A stretch of DNA of 64,000 bases. Origin: Agarilytica sp045430345. GTDB taxonomy: Bacteria; Pseudomonadota; Gammaproteobacteria; Pseudomonadales; Cellvibrionaceae. The stretch is from the NCBI GenBank assembly GCA_045430345.1, contig JAILXT010000001.1, positions 744,001 to 808,000 of the forward strand, in the 5' to 3' direction. A program made the position numbers and the translations under genes. The notes beneath the pieces were generated by a model. It did not search any database, was not told the origin of the DNA, and saw nothing but the letters and a program-made list of their open reading frames with translations. Positions 24,563 through 34,343 of the stretch are shown here, piece after piece; the stretch's first letter is position 1, and each line of letters starts with the position of its first letter.

Positions 24563-27500
24563 ATGAGTAGCTATAAAATTCTTTCAGCCGCAAGAAAAGC
24601 CGTATTCGACGGTATCCCTAACCTTTCGACCGCAGATAGGAAAGGACTAATGATCCAAAACAAGGAGACTAAACAAATAACACGAAATTTCCGCACTAAA
24701 GAAAATAAAATCGGATATCTAGTGCAACGAGCGTATTTCCAGTCTAAAGGTCGTTTTTTTAAAACAGAGCAGTTTAAAAACGCGGATATAAAAGAGGCCG
24801 AAAGGTCTCTTGGTATTACAACCGCTTGCGACATATCGCGTTACAGTGATAAAACCGCACACTCACACCGACAGCTAATCTTAGAACAACATAGTTGGCA
24901 ACCTTTCAACAGTGAGTCTAAATCTAATCTTGAAAGCCTAGCTCGCATACATTCGAAAGAGCAGTTAAAGATGGAAGATACACTGTTTTCCCTTCTTGAG
25001 CATTGTTGGCGAAACAAAATAGAAATCCCCCCTTACAATACATTAGAAATAATTGTCGTTGATGCGTATGAAAAATTCCTACAAAAAACTTTAGACGCAC
25101 TTGAAAGCAATATTACTGATCACCAGTGTTCAACATTGCTTGCGTTTATCGATCACCCCGATATCACGCCCAACTTCACCAAAATCAAACGAATTAACCA
25201 GAAAACGAATCAAAGATCGCTAATAGATAATGCCGATATTCTAAGTCTTTTTAGAGAAACATTTTACGTGATACTACCGCTATTGAACAAGCTATGCTTA
25301 TCTACCCAAGCAATTCAAGAGATCTCAAAATGGATTTACAATTCAAATATCACACAGATCAGGCGTCTGAAAAACAAACATCTTCTACTTTTACGATTGG
25401 CAGCGTTCGTGCAAGATCAATTTTTTTTAAGGCAAGACCATGCTGTTGACGCGATACTTAAAAAAATAAAATCTACTGTTAACGGTGCCAGAGGACATGA
25501 CAGAAAACATCGTGAGTCTCTTCAAGAAAAAATACATGAAGCCAATAAAAGTGTAATAAATTCCGCAAAAAATGCCAATGGCGTTATAAATACCATAGGG
25601 AGAATTTCTAAAGATATATCACAATCATTGCCTGAACGAAATGAAAAAGTTATTAATCTCGTAGATAATTACTTTGAGGCAATAGACCCATCTTTTGACG
25701 ACAAAGTGGCAAAAATAGAGTTCGAAATAGAATCAAGAAATAACAATAGCAATTACTATGACTATATTTTTAATTCATCATCAACTCTTATCAAGAGCCT
25801 TTTACCCCTTGTTAAAGTTATAAGCTTTGATCCAGAAAGCAAAAATCAAGATATTCTGGATGCCATAGACAATATACAAGGTGGCAACTTTAATTTTAGC
25901 AAATCGACACCAACATCCTTTATCAAAAATAAAGATTTGGCGGCGTTTGAAAAGGAAGATGATATTCCACAAGTCACAAAATATAAGGTGCTACTTATTT
26001 CACACATTAACGACTGCATTCGAAATAGAATGCTCACGTTAAAGTACTCGTACAGGTTTTTGGCTGATGAGAACTTTTGGATACCTGAGGATGAGTGGAA
26101 AAACCATAAAAATGAAATTATTTTTTCAACAGGACTAACTAATTTTGTTGATGGAAAGAGTATTGTTGATAAAATTGGTTGTGAACTAACCAAGTCTTAT
26201 AAGTCATTAAATGATAACCTTGATAAAAACGATTTTGTTGTTGTAGGAGGAAATAGTGGTTGGAAAACAAAAAGGGATGAAGCTGATTACAGTGCATCAG
26301 AATATATACCTAAACTTCTAAGTGATGGCAGCTCTAGAACACTTTATGAAATGTTGAGTGAAATTGATACTTATACTGGATTTAGCGATAGTTTTAGAAA
26401 CTATCAGGTCAAAAATGCAAAACAATCGATAGACAAGAAATTGATTTTTGCCGCTTTGATGAGTCTAGGGACAAACATTGGTCATACGGACATGGCTAAA
26501 GCGAGTAAAAATATATCAGTTAAACAACTTCGAGATACTGAGCAGCTCTGGTTCGAGACTGACAACATTAAAAAAGCTAACGAAACGGTGGTTAAATTTA
26601 TACAAAGGCTTCCCCTGCCCACAATATTTAACGATCACAATGATTTGCTACATACTAGTAGTGATGGAAAGAAAGTGGTTGTTGCGGTCGATTCACTGTT
26701 GGCTAATTATTCATATAAATACTATGGGAAAGACCAAGGGGTAACCGTGAATAGCTTTGTTGATACGAAGCAATCATTTTTTCACGTAAATGTTTTAACG
26801 AGTTCTGATCGAGAAGCGGCCTATATGATGGATGGTCTAGCTAAAACCAAAAAGTCGCTTTTCAGTGAACGTGAAGACGAATTGGATCTCGAGGTATTTA
26901 AGTCTCATAAACATTCTACCGATACTAACGGTTACACTGACGCGATTTTTGCGGGGCTCCACCTACTTGATGTCTCATTTGCTCCGAGACTTACCAACCT
27001 TCATGACCGTGCCTTATATTCATATGATAACAAGTCTTTATTGAAAAATTCGAAGTACACAGTTGGACCAAAAACCGCGATCAATAAAACTCGAATTTTG
27101 GATAACTGGGATGACATACTTCGACTAATGGCAACGATAAAATCAGGAAAACAATCTGCATCTCTAATTTTTCGAAGGCTTTCAGCTAGTAAAAAAGCAA
27201 GTGATCTATATAAAGCAATAAAGGAACTTGGGCAGCTCTTAAGGTCCCACTACATTGTCAACTACCTTAAAAATGAAGAACTTCGTAGATCGGTTCAAAA
27301 ACAGTTAAATCGCGTAGAGCTTGGGCAAAGGTTTTCGAGTGCATTGTTTTTTGCCCGAAAAGGCGAACTCCGTGTTGGCGGCCAGACCGATATAGAAAGA
27401 GTTATGTTATGTAAAACGCTCCTCAAGAATGTGGTAATTTTATGGAATTACCTCTATCTCTCTGATTACATTATCAGCCTAGATAGTGGTAACGAAATTG

Positions 27501-27640
27501 AAAACGTTCTCGAATCAATCTCAAGCGGGTCGGTAATATCTTGGCGCCATGTGAATATGCATGGAGTTTATGACTTTGATCACAAACCAATCAAATCTTT
27601 CAAGGCGTCAATAAGACAGATGCAAAGCCTCAAACTATAG
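24563..27640 (+). CDS. tnpA: Tn3-family transposase
   Basis: The 1025-aa protein has the length and layout of Tn3 TnpA: an N-terminal DNA-binding part (including a DUF4158-like start) and a C-terminal DDE domain. Conserved blocks are MSLGTNIGHTDMAK, VVVAVDSLLANYSYKYYG (Asp710), STDTNGYTDAIFAG (Asp787) and QLNRVELGQRFSSALFFARK (Glu919), the three catalytic acids. The usual NRGE block reads NRVE here. Replicative transposition is the expected mechanism. Codon use is AT-rich. No flanking 38-bp type inverted repeats were recognised. Confidence 0.92.
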   Translation: MSSYKILSAARKAVFDGIPNLSTADRKGLMIQNKETKQITRNFRTKENKIGYLVQRAYFQSKGRFFKTEQFKNADIKEAERSLGITTACDISRYSDKTAHSHRQLILEQHSWQPFNSESKSNLESLARIHSKEQLKMEDTLFSLLEHCWRNKIEIPPYNTLEIIVVDAYEKFLQKTLDALESNITDHQCSTLLAFIDHPDITPNFTKIKRINQKTNQRSLIDNADILSLFRETFYVILPLLNKLCLSTQAIQEISKWIYNSNITQIRRLKNKHLLLLRLAAFVQDQFFLRQDHAVDAILKKIKSTVNGARGHDRKHRESLQEKIHEANKSVINSAKNANGVINTIGRISKDISQSLPERNEKVINLVDNYFEAIDPSFDDKVAKIEFEIESRNNNSNYYDYIFNSSSTLIKSLLPLVKVISFDPESKNQDILDAIDNIQGGNFNFSKSTPTSFIKNKDLAAFEKEDDIPQVTKYKVLLISHINDCIRNRMLTLKYSYRFLADENFWIPEDEWKNHKNEIIFSTGLTNFVDGKSIVDKIGCELTKSYKSLNDNLDKNDFVVVGGNSGWKTKRDEADYSASEYIPKLLSDGSSRTLYEMLSEIDTYTGFSDSFRNYQVKNAKQSIDKKLIFAALMSLGTNIGHTDMAKASKNISVKQLRDTEQLWFETDNIKKANETVVKFIQRLPLPTIFNDHNDLLHTSSDGKKVVVAVDSLLANYSYKYYGKDQGVTVNSFVDTKQSFFHVNVLTSSDREAAYMMDGLAKTKKSLFSEREDELDLEVFKSHKHSTDTNGYTDAIFAGLHLLDVSFAPRLTNLHDRALYSYDNKSLLKNSKYTVGPKTAINKTRILDNWDDILRLMATIKSGKQSASLIFRRLSASKKASDLYKAIKELGQLLRSHYIVNYLKNEELRRSVQKQLNRVELGQRFSSALFFARKGELRVGGQTDIERVMLCKTLLKNVVILWNYLYLSDYIISLDSGNEIENVLESISSGSVISWRHVNMHGVYDFDHKPIKSFKASIRQMQSLKL

Positions 27641-27651
27641 ACTTTCACACC

Positions 27652-27680
27652 AAAGTGGCGTTATTCGTAGCGCCACTTTT
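27652..27680 (+). terminator. Terminator after tnpA
   Basis: Stem AAAGTGGCG (27652-27660) pairs with CGCCACTTT (27671-27679) around a 10-nt loop, followed by T and TTAAAA-like AT-rich sequence. It begins 12 bp after the transposase stop. Confidence 0.65.
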
Positions 27681-27788
27681 AAAACTAGAAACATCTAAAA
27701 ATATCCATATTTTACAAAGACTTAATGAAGTTTTGGTCAAACAAACGTCCAATTTTGTACTATACCCTTCCAACGACTAAATGTCCGT

Positions 27789-29030
27789 ATGCCGCAATCT
27801 ATTGATAAGCCTGTCCCACTGTTTCCAACCTATGAACTGTTGAAGGATTTGTCCTTTGATGAGTACGTTCAGCTTTCGAAATTCATACAGCATGGCGACG
27901 ACTGGCGACAAAAGCACTGGGAATGGGCACGAGATTTCTTGTGTTACACCGGCCGTAATAAATCAGAACATACCTATATAAGATTCAGGAACGAAGTTGA
28001 GCGATTTTTGTTATGGAGCTTTCTGATCAAAAAACGACCAGTAGGCAGTTTTAAAAAGACGGATATCCTGGATTATGCGGATTTCTGTTGGTCACCACCT
28101 GAGGTTTGGATTTGTACGGCGAATCACGATAAGTTCGTTTATCGAAATGGGGAGTTCCAACCAAACACGAAATGGGCGCCCTATCGGCTTCAGAGCTCTA
28201 AGCATGAGTCGGCAAAACTCGATAAAAAACGCTATCGACCATCTCAGCAAACGTTAACGGCTTCATTCACTGCAATTGTTGCCTTTTATAAATATTTGAT
28301 GAATGAGGAGCTGTGTTATGGCAACCCTGCTCAAATAGCGAAAAAGGATTGCCGTTATTTTATTAAAGACGCGCAAGTGAAGGAGGTGCGCCGTTTATCT
28401 ACAGATCAGTGGCAATATGTGCTCGATGTCTCAACAGCGTTGGCCGACGCGGATCCGAAGTACGAGCGAAGCTTATTTATCATCGCCGCGCTAAAAACGC
28501 TTTTTCTTCGTATTTCTGAACTCTCTGAACGAAAAACTTGGTCACCAGAAATGAGCCACTTCTGGGAAGATGAAAACGGTAATTGGTGGTTAAAGGTATT
28601 TGGAAAAGGGCGGAAATTACGTGATACAACGGTTCCGCCAACATTCCTTGGGTATTTAAAGCGTTATCGTTGTTATCGGGGATTGAGTCCTCTGCCCTAT
28701 TCCTCGGATTCTTCTGCGCTTGTGGAAAAGGTTCGCGGCTACGGAGGCATGACGGCTCGACATCTAACGCGTTTGGTGCAGGAGATTTTTGATATCGCAT
28801 ACGACAAAATGAAATCACAAGAAGGTGAAGATAAAGCCCGGCGACTAAAAGAAGCGTCTACACACTGGTTGCGGCACACGGGTGCGAGCATGGAGATCGA
28901 GCGCGGACGCGCGTTAAAGGATTTATCAGAAGATCTTGGTCATTCTAGTATGGCGACGACTGATACCGTGTATGTTCAGACGGAAAATAAAAAGCGTGCG
29001 GAGAGTGGTCGCGGCCGAAAAGTAGATTGA
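27789..29030 (+). CDS. Tyrosine recombinase (413 aa), copy 2 of a pair
   Basis: It is the full-length paralogue of the 22198 recombinase, with the same active-site blocks: FLRISELSERK, KVFGKGRKLRD, HWLRHTGASME, DLGHSSMATTDTVYVQ. The DNA differs at most third positions, so this is an old duplication or two independent acquisitions rather than a recent copy. It follows tnpA by 148 bp on the same strand with the tnpA terminator between, so it likely has its own promoter. Confidence 0.9.
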   Translation: MPQSIDKPVPLFPTYELLKDLSFDEYVQLSKFIQHGDDWRQKHWEWARDFLCYTGRNKSEHTYIRFRNEVERFLLWSFLIKKRPVGSFKKTDILDYADFCWSPPEVWICTANHDKFVYRNGEFQPNTKWAPYRLQSSKHESAKLDKKRYRPSQQTLTASFTAIVAFYKYLMNEELCYGNPAQIAKKDCRYFIKDAQVKEVRRLSTDQWQYVLDVSTALADADPKYERSLFIIAALKTLFLRISELSERKTWSPEMSHFWEDENGNWWLKVFGKGRKLRDTTVPPTFLGYLKRYRCYRGLSPLPYSSDSSALVEKVRGYGGMTARHLTRLVQEIFDIAYDKMKSQEGEDKARRLKEASTHWLRHTGASMEIERGRALKDLSEDLGHSSMATTDTVYVQTENKKRAESGRGRKVD

Positions 29031-29054
29031 TTGTGTTTCCGGTGACTTATAAGG

Positions 29055-29073
29055 GGGGCGTCAGGCCCGCCCC
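29055..29073. terminator. GC-rich hairpin between recombinase and barrel genes
   Basis: GGGGCG (29055-29060) and CGCCCC (29068-29073) enclose a 7-nt loop. The genes on both sides converge here, so it may end one or both transcripts, though no U-tract follows the stem in either direction. Confidence 0.4.
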
Positions 29074-29088
29074 AAAAATAATGTTGAA

Positions 29089-29703
29089 TTAAAATCGCCA
29101 AGAGAAACTGGCGGTAAGGCCGTTTTCTACTTCTCCGGTTAGGTATTGATGGTATGCCAAAAGAAAGCTAAATGTGTTCTCTCCACCGAAACGAACTCGT
29201 GGAGAAAAGTACAGGCCGCCACCAATGTCAATATCTTCTGAGTAGCAGTCCGTGCAATTGCCTATGCTTCGTTCAGAGGAAATTGTGGGTTCAAAACCGC
29301 CGATAGCCTCGAAGGACAACGCTTTATTAACTGCGTGGCTGTACCCACCTTCGAAAAACAAATTTATTGCCACAGCGCTTGAGTCTTCGCTAGATACATC
29401 GCCACCCAAGTCCTCTACTAACTGGTTAAACCCTTCGTTATCCGAATAGACATAACCAGATAACCCTGCGCCATACACTAGTTTGTCGCTCTGGCCTTCC
29501 CAAGCGAGCCTAAAATAAAAGGCACTATCTTCCACACCTTCTTGAAATGCAATTTGTTCGTCTAGCGTCACTTCTCCAAGCGAAATATAGAAACCATTTT
29601 TGAGGGTGGTGGGGATAGAGTCGTCAGACGATTGAGCGTTTGCTTGCGAAGCAATTAGTGATACGAGCACTATGCCACTCGCGATTTTTCCTAGTATATT
29701 CAT
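29089..29703 (-). CDS. Outer-membrane beta-barrel protein
   Basis: The 204-aa protein has a signal peptide (VLVSLIASQANA-Q) and a mature part that alternates polar and hydrophobic residues in about eight strands, ending SFSWRF with the C-terminal Phe used by the BAM machinery. A Cys pair (NCTDCYSE) could close a loop by a disulfide. The size fits an eight-stranded OmpA/OmpW-like barrel. No closer family is recognised. Confidence 0.72.
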   Translation of the reverse strand: MNILGKIASGIVLVSLIASQANAQSSDDSIPTTLKNGFYISLGEVTLDEQIAFQEGVEDSAFYFRLAWEGQSDKLVYGAGLSGYVYSDNEGFNQLVEDLGGDVSSEDSSAVAINLFFEGGYSHAVNKALSFEAIGGFEPTISSERSIGNCTDCYSEDIDIGGGLYFSPRVRFGGENTFSFLLAYHQYLTGEVENGLTASFSWRF

Positions 29704-29824
29704 TTAGGGTATTCCTTTGAGACGTATTAAAGCGCAACCTTTTACCATATAGCATGGTGTTGGGCAAATGTTATGAGTGGTGTGGTTGGGGAAATGCTAG
29801 GGATGGGTATGTATGTGTAGGCCG

Positions 29825-30868
29825 CTACTCTACTATTTCGGCTTCGCTCATGAACTCCGTAGATAATTTAATGCCGAAGGTTTCCGCTTTTGTTTTATCA
29901 ACGACTATGCCATAGCTTGCAGGGCGAACGGGGTGGATTTGACTAATTTTTTCTCCCAGAAATATACGTTCGATCATATTCGCAGCCTGAACCCCGATCG
30001 CTATTTCGTCTGGGTAAATGGATGCTGTAGCGCCCCACCCAAGAGATACATCATCATGCCCCAACCCGATGAGTGGTTTCGTTGCTATCTCCGATACATT
30101 TTTCGCAAACGGGCTTTGTGCTCCCATCTGGTCATTGGGGCTCAGAAAAACATCCACGATGGGGTCCAGTTCTTTGATATGCTTTTTTGCAATTTGCGCC
30201 ATTCGGTGGTGACCGCCATCGCTGGGAATAAAACCAACTTTTCTAAAATGAAAATTAACGCCTTGCCATTCTGGCGTTTTTTGCAGATTTTCTATCCACT
30301 GGCGGTAGCTGTGGGATTGAGGCATATCGGCGTAAACGAAGCCAATATTTTTGACTCCCGGAATTAATTTTTTAACAAAATCCATTCTTATATCTACAGG
30401 TACATGAAAGGCTATCCCTGTGAAGTTTCCTGTTGGAGGGTTATCGTATGTATCGACAAGGCCCAATCCGAGAGGGTCTGTAACAGAGGCATAAATAAAA
30501 TTATATTGAGGGTTTTGCCAGGCGATGTCTTTAAACGACGATACCGCGAGCGTGCCATTTAAAAATATAGCGTCGTAATGAATTTTAGTCATACGATGTT
30601 GCCAGAGGCTTTTAGCTGCACCGTGATAATGAGATAGCGAGTAGTACTCAGAAATAAATCCGTTTTCTTTGGTGTATCCTTTCTTTGTAAGTTCAGCCAG
30701 CATCGATTCACGAACGGTTTGGTATGGCGCACCGGTTTGAGAGTCAATAATAATTAGTCGTTTCTGATAGGCCGGGTCTGAATGTAGCGGCGAGGATAAG
30801 GCGCATGTAATCAAAAAGATCAATGCGCTATGGCGAGAGTGAAAATACTTTACTGCCTTACTAATCAT
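29825..30868 (-). CDS. ABC_sub_bind (PF04392)-type periplasmic substrate-binding protein, copy 1
   Basis: The 347-aa protein has a signal peptide (ALIFLITCALSSPLHS). The rest is a two-lobed binding-protein fold similar to the ABC_sub_bind family (blocks FLNGTLAVSSFKDIAW, NFIYASVTDPLGLGL, VDVFLSPNDQMGAQSP). It is a clear paralogue of the next gene upstream (30959). Neither has an adjacent permease or ATPase on its strand, so the partner transporter, or a signalling role, is open. Confidence 0.8.
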   Translation of the reverse strand: MISKAVKYFHSRHSALIFLITCALSSPLHSDPAYQKRLIIIDSQTGAPYQTVRESMLAELTKKGYTKENGFISEYYSLSHYHGAAKSLWQHRMTKIHYDAIFLNGTLAVSSFKDIAWQNPQYNFIYASVTDPLGLGLVDTYDNPPTGNFTGIAFHVPVDIRMDFVKKLIPGVKNIGFVYADMPQSHSYRQWIENLQKTPEWQGVNFHFRKVGFIPSDGGHHRMAQIAKKHIKELDPIVDVFLSPNDQMGAQSPFAKNVSEIATKPLIGLGHDDVSLGWGATASIYPDEIAIGVQAANMIERIFLGEKISQIHPVRPASYGIVVDKTKAETFGIKLSTEFMSEAEIVE

Positions 30869-30958
30869 GTATTTCTCTTTTTAGTATCGCTAAGTAATAT
30901 CGATACTAAATGGTATGGTCTTTTGCTCTCTCATGAGCGGTGCATGTTGACTATAGCG

Positions 30959-31993
30959 TTATTCGTTAATTAGTGTTGCTTTCTGTTTTAGTTCTTCAGA
31001 AATTTTCAAATTAAACCGATCTGCTTTTTCTCTATCGATAACCATTCCAAAGTGTTTTGCGCGCTCCGGTAATATGTCCGTCAGTGATTCGCCTTGAAAA
31101 ATCCTTTCTATTAATGCGGCGGCTTGCTCCCCAATCGCTTTTTCATCGGGGTATATAGATGCCGTGGCTCCCCACCCGTCAACAACGTCTTGTTTTCCCA
31201 TGCCAATCAAGGGTTTCGTTGCGACTTTTGAAACCATCCTGGCAAATGGGCTTTGTGCTCCCATCTGATCACTTGGACTAAGAAAGACATCTACAATGGG
31301 GTCCAGTTCTTCGATATGTTTTTTTGCCATCTGGGCCATGCGCCGATGCCCGCCTTCACTCGGAATAAAATCGACCTGTCTGTAATGCAATGTCACGCCT
31401 TTCCAGTGGTCTTGTTTTAACACTTCTTCAAGCCATTTTCGATAACTGTGAGCCTGTGACATATCAGCATGAACGATACCGATGTGTTTTACGTCGGGGA
31501 TAAGTTCTCGAACGAAATCCATGCGCACGTTTACCGGTAAGTGAAAGGCCACGCCAGTAAAATTTGCCGGTGGCGTTTTACCGTAATCGCTAATTAAACC
31601 CAAGCCTACCGGGTCTGTTACTGCCGCAAAAATAAACTTATGCTTGTCGGACTGCCACGCGATTTCTTTAAATGATTTACAGGCCAAGGTCCCAGTAAGA
31701 AAAATAAGATCGTAGTCTGTTTTTTGAATTCTGTGGTTCCAAAGATTTCTGGCCGCGCCTCTGTAATGAGATAACGAGTAGTATTCGTAGTTGAGTCCTG
31801 AGCTTTCGTTGTAGCCTCGTTTACCAAGCTCCCTCAACATGGATTCTCGTACTGTTTGATACGGGTCTCCTGACTGGGAATCAATCATGAGGATCTTTTT
31901 GGGGGCGCTGCTGGCGTAGCCAAAACCGGCTAGTACAGCAGTCAATAATATGAGGTAAATAGGTAACCGTTTGCCCACGAAATAATTCCACAT
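30959..31993 (-). CDS. ABC_sub_bind (PF04392)-type periplasmic substrate-binding protein, copy 2
   Basis: The protein is 344 aa from the ATG at 31993, where a basic N-terminus and hydrophobic signal (LPIYLILLTAVLAGFGYAS) begin. An in-frame extension to 32035 exists but adds nothing recognisable. It is collinear with copy 1 (VDVFLSPSDQMGAQSP, SHYRGAARNLWNHRI, GWGATASIYPDEKAIG), so the pair arose by tandem duplication. It is divergent from the Liv-type operon whose own binding protein is unrelated in sequence. Confidence 0.78.
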   Translation of the reverse strand: MWNYFVGKRLPIYLILLTAVLAGFGYASSAPKKILMIDSQSGDPYQTVRESMLRELGKRGYNESSGLNYEYYSLSHYRGAARNLWNHRIQKTDYDLIFLTGTLACKSFKEIAWQSDKHKFIFAAVTDPVGLGLISDYGKTPPANFTGVAFHLPVNVRMDFVRELIPDVKHIGIVHADMSQAHSYRKWLEEVLKQDHWKGVTLHYRQVDFIPSEGGHRRMAQMAKKHIEELDPIVDVFLSPSDQMGAQSPFARMVSKVATKPLIGMGKQDVVDGWGATASIYPDEKAIGEQAAALIERIFQGESLTDILPERAKHFGMVIDREKADRFNLKISEELKQKATLINE

Positions 31994-32256
31994 GATTTTC
32001 GCATTACTGAGCTTTAATATAACGCATGGCATCAAAACTTGAACTCTGATATTCCACGGGGTTACATCCCGTTATCCAAAAGCATTAACTGGATATATTT
32101 TAGTGCATATTCGCTTATGTCGCATAATGTCGTAGTTTTTTTGACCACCTATATTGCTGAAAGTTTAGGTTGATAGGCCTGTGCAAAGCTGGGCTTATTT
32201 TGTGATGTGTGAGTCATGTTATTCAGTAAATGCGGGCTCTAAGCGATGGTTTTGTC

Positions 32257-32262
32257 TATAAT
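32257..32262 (+). promoter_or_regulatory. -10 element candidate for the Liv-type operon
   Basis: A perfect TATAAT (32257-32262) is followed about 60 bp later by the first gene of the importer operon. No convincing -35 is seen at the right distance, so an activator may be needed. Confidence 0.35.
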
Positions 32263-32321
32263 CATGCTAACCTTAACGATTGATTCATGAGCTATCTTTT
32301 CTGCCCCGGAGCCCTATTTAC

Positions 32322-33521
32322 GTGCACTTGATCAACGGTAACTTCTGCTACCGAATAACAGCACTTCTCATACTGATCTGCTCTCTCCCTTTTAGTTATG
32401 CTGATCCGATAAAGATAGCGCATGTGTATGGTAGGACGGGTCCGTTTGAACTGTATGCCAAGCAATCACATGATGGTCTGATGTTGGGTATTGAATATGC
32501 GACAAAGGGTTCGTTCAAGGTGCGAGGTCGCAAGATTGAAGTTCTGGTCAAAGACTCCCAGTTACGTCCCGATTTGGGCCGAACCTTACTAGAGGAGGCT
32601 TATGCGGATGATGAGGTGACACTAGCCATCGGCGGCATATCCTCGTCTGTTGCGCTCGCTCTCCTCCCAATTGCCGAAGAATATGAAAAGGTACTGTTTA
32701 TAGAGACCGCTGTGGCTGACAGTATTACGGGAAAGGATGGTAACCGCTACGTGTTTCGGACTACCCGTAATTCCAGCCAAGATGCTATATCCAACGCGTT
32801 GGCAATCGGCAAGCCTGGTGTATATGTCTCGACGCTGGCTTCTGACAATGCATATGGTCGAGATGGGATCAAAGCTTACAAGGAGGCCTTGGAACGCACC
32901 GGCGCGAAGCTAGTACATGAGGAATACGCACCTTCGACAACCAAGGACTTTACCGCTCATGGACAACGGATCTTCGACGCCTTGAGACGATTTGATGGTG
33001 AGCGTTTTATCTTTTTCTTGTGGAGCGGGACCGGAAACCCTCTCGGAAAAATACATGGTATGAAGCCGGAACGTTACGATATTAGGTATTCGACTGGAGG
33101 GCATATCTTTGCTGGGTTGACGGGTTACAAGCTTTTTCCGGGCCTTGAGGGCGCAACCTACTACTATTACGAAAACCCTGACAACCCGGTTAACGATTGG
33201 TTAGTTAAAGTTCACCAGGAGCGGTTTAAGTATCCTCCAGATATGTTTACCGCAAGTGGTATGAGCGCGGGGATCGCTATAGTGGAGGCCCTGCGCCGAG
33301 CCAAAAGCCTGGAAAGCGATGATATTATCGCTGCTGCCGAGGGGATGCGGTTCGAAACGCCAAAAGGTGAGATGCATATTCGAAAAGAAGACCATCAAGC
33401 GATGCAATCCATGTATCATTTCAAGATTCGAGTCGATGACGACGTCCTTTGGGCGATTCCAGACTTAGTCAGAGAGATCAAAGCCGAAGAAATGAACGTG
33501 CCCATTCGCGCGAAGTTCTAG
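32322..33521 (+). CDS. Liv/Urt-type ABC importer substrate-binding protein
   Basis: The 399-aa protein starts at GTG 32322, preceded by CCGGAG and followed by the signal peptide (ITALLILICSLPFSYA-D); TTG at 32280 is an alternative. It has the Peripla_BP_6 fold: KIAHVYGRTGPFELYAKQ, LAIGGISSSVALALLP and VSTLASDNAYGRDGI. The family binds branched-chain amino acids, urea, amides or aromatic acids. The ligand here is not predictable. It is the first gene of a five-gene operon encoding a whole importer. Confidence 0.87.
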   Translation: MHLINGNFCYRITALLILICSLPFSYADPIKIAHVYGRTGPFELYAKQSHDGLMLGIEYATKGSFKVRGRKIEVLVKDSQLRPDLGRTLLEEAYADDEVTLAIGGISSSVALALLPIAEEYEKVLFIETAVADSITGKDGNRYVFRTTRNSSQDAISNALAIGKPGVYVSTLASDNAYGRDGIKAYKEALERTGAKLVHEEYAPSTTKDFTAHGQRIFDALRRFDGERFIFFLWSGTGNPLGKIHGMKPERYDIRYSTGGHIFAGLTGYKLFPGLEGATYYYYENPDNPVNDWLVKVHQERFKYPPDMFTASGMSAGIAIVEALRRAKSLESDDIIAAAEGMRFETPKGEMHIRKEDHQAMQSMYHFKIRVDDDVLWAIPDLVREIKAEEMNVPIRAKF

Positions 33522-33557
33522 GTTTCAGGTCCGTTACATCATTTCAGAGTAGATTTT

Positions 33558-34343
33558 TTGCCTACGAATAGCGACATTAAGTTATCCGCAGTTGGCCTTA
33601 GCATGCAGTTTGGCGGGCAGGTCGCGGTGAACGACGTAAACTGCGAATTTGTGCCCGGTTGTGTGACTGCGGTTATTGGGCCCAATGGCGCGGGTAAGAC
33701 CACCCTCTTTAACCTATTTTCAGGTCAATTAACCCCGACTCAAGGGAAGGTCTTCTTGGGTGAACTGGATATTACTAAAAAGACCGCGGCCCAGCGTGCA
33801 AACTTGGGTGTTGGTCGGGCCTTCCAGCGGACCAATTTATTCCCTGGGTTAAGCGTTTTCGAAAACGTGTGTATTGCGGTGCAGTCTCGGTTAAATATCA
33901 GCCATAAATTTTGGTCCTTGTGCAGTATGCAGCGGAATGTCTCTGAGCAGGCCGAGTTGTATTTAACGCGCGTCAACCTGATTCATAAACGGGACCTTCT
34001 CGCCACTAACCTATCTCACGGCGGCCAACGTCGCTTGGAAGTTGGGATGTTAATGGCACTTGAGCCCCGAGTGTATATGTTTGATGAACCGACGACAGGA
34101 ATGAGTATGGAAGAGGTTCCGGAAATCTTAGATTTAATCGCCTCTATTCGTGCAGATAAAGATAAGATTGTGGTTATCGTCGAGCATAAGATGGAGGTCG
34201 TTCAAAACCTGGCTGAACGCGTTATCGTCCTTCATAACGGACAGTTATTGGCCGATGGGGATTTTGATCACGTGATGAATTCCCCACATGTTCAACGAGC
34301 ATATCTAGGCGTGTCTCCTGATGCAGGGATGAAATTCGTCTAA
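33558..34343 (+). CDS. Liv-type ABC transporter ATPase (LivG-like)
   Basis: The 261-aa ATPase shows Walker A GPNGAGKTT, Q-loop region FQRTNLFP, signature LSHGGQRRLE and Walker B YMFDEPTTGM, and the LivG/BcaN C-terminal tail. The only suitable start is TTG 33558. It pairs with the next ATPase to drive the importer. The signature is SHGGQ rather than the canonical SGGQ, as is common in LivG/UrtD proteins. Confidence 0.92.
   Translation: MPTNSDIKLSAVGLSMQFGGQVAVNDVNCEFVPGCVTAVIGPNGAGKTTLFNLFSGQLTPTQGKVFLGELDITKKTAAQRANLGVGRAFQRTNLFPGLSVFENVCIAVQSRLNISHKFWSLCSMQRNVSEQAELYLTRVNLIHKRDLLATNLSHGGQRRLEVGMLMALEPRVYMFDEPTTGMSMEEVPEILDLIASIRADKDKIVVIVEHKMEVVQNLAERVIVLHNGQLLADGDFDHVMNSPHVQRAYLGVSPDAGMKFV

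Larger units (their letters stand above)
17871..29030. mobile_element. Mobile accessory region with three recombinases and a Tn3-type transposase
   Basis: The stretch holds three tyrosine recombinases, a Tn3-family transposase, a KfrA-like protein and a TcmP pair, none of which are core functions. Base composition is more AT-rich around 19000-27700 than in the flanks. Terminal inverted repeats, target duplications and att sites were not identified, so the limits are those of the outermost recombinase genes. Confidence 0.55.

Noticed and set aside
24563..27640. Large novel AT-rich protein as a new defence protein
   Set aside because: Tn3 transposase blocks with three catalytic acids are visible, so it is a transposase.
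32280..32321. TTG-initiated extension of the Liv-type binding protein
   Set aside because: The extra residues precede the signal peptide, and the GTG at 32322 has a better-placed GGAG site.
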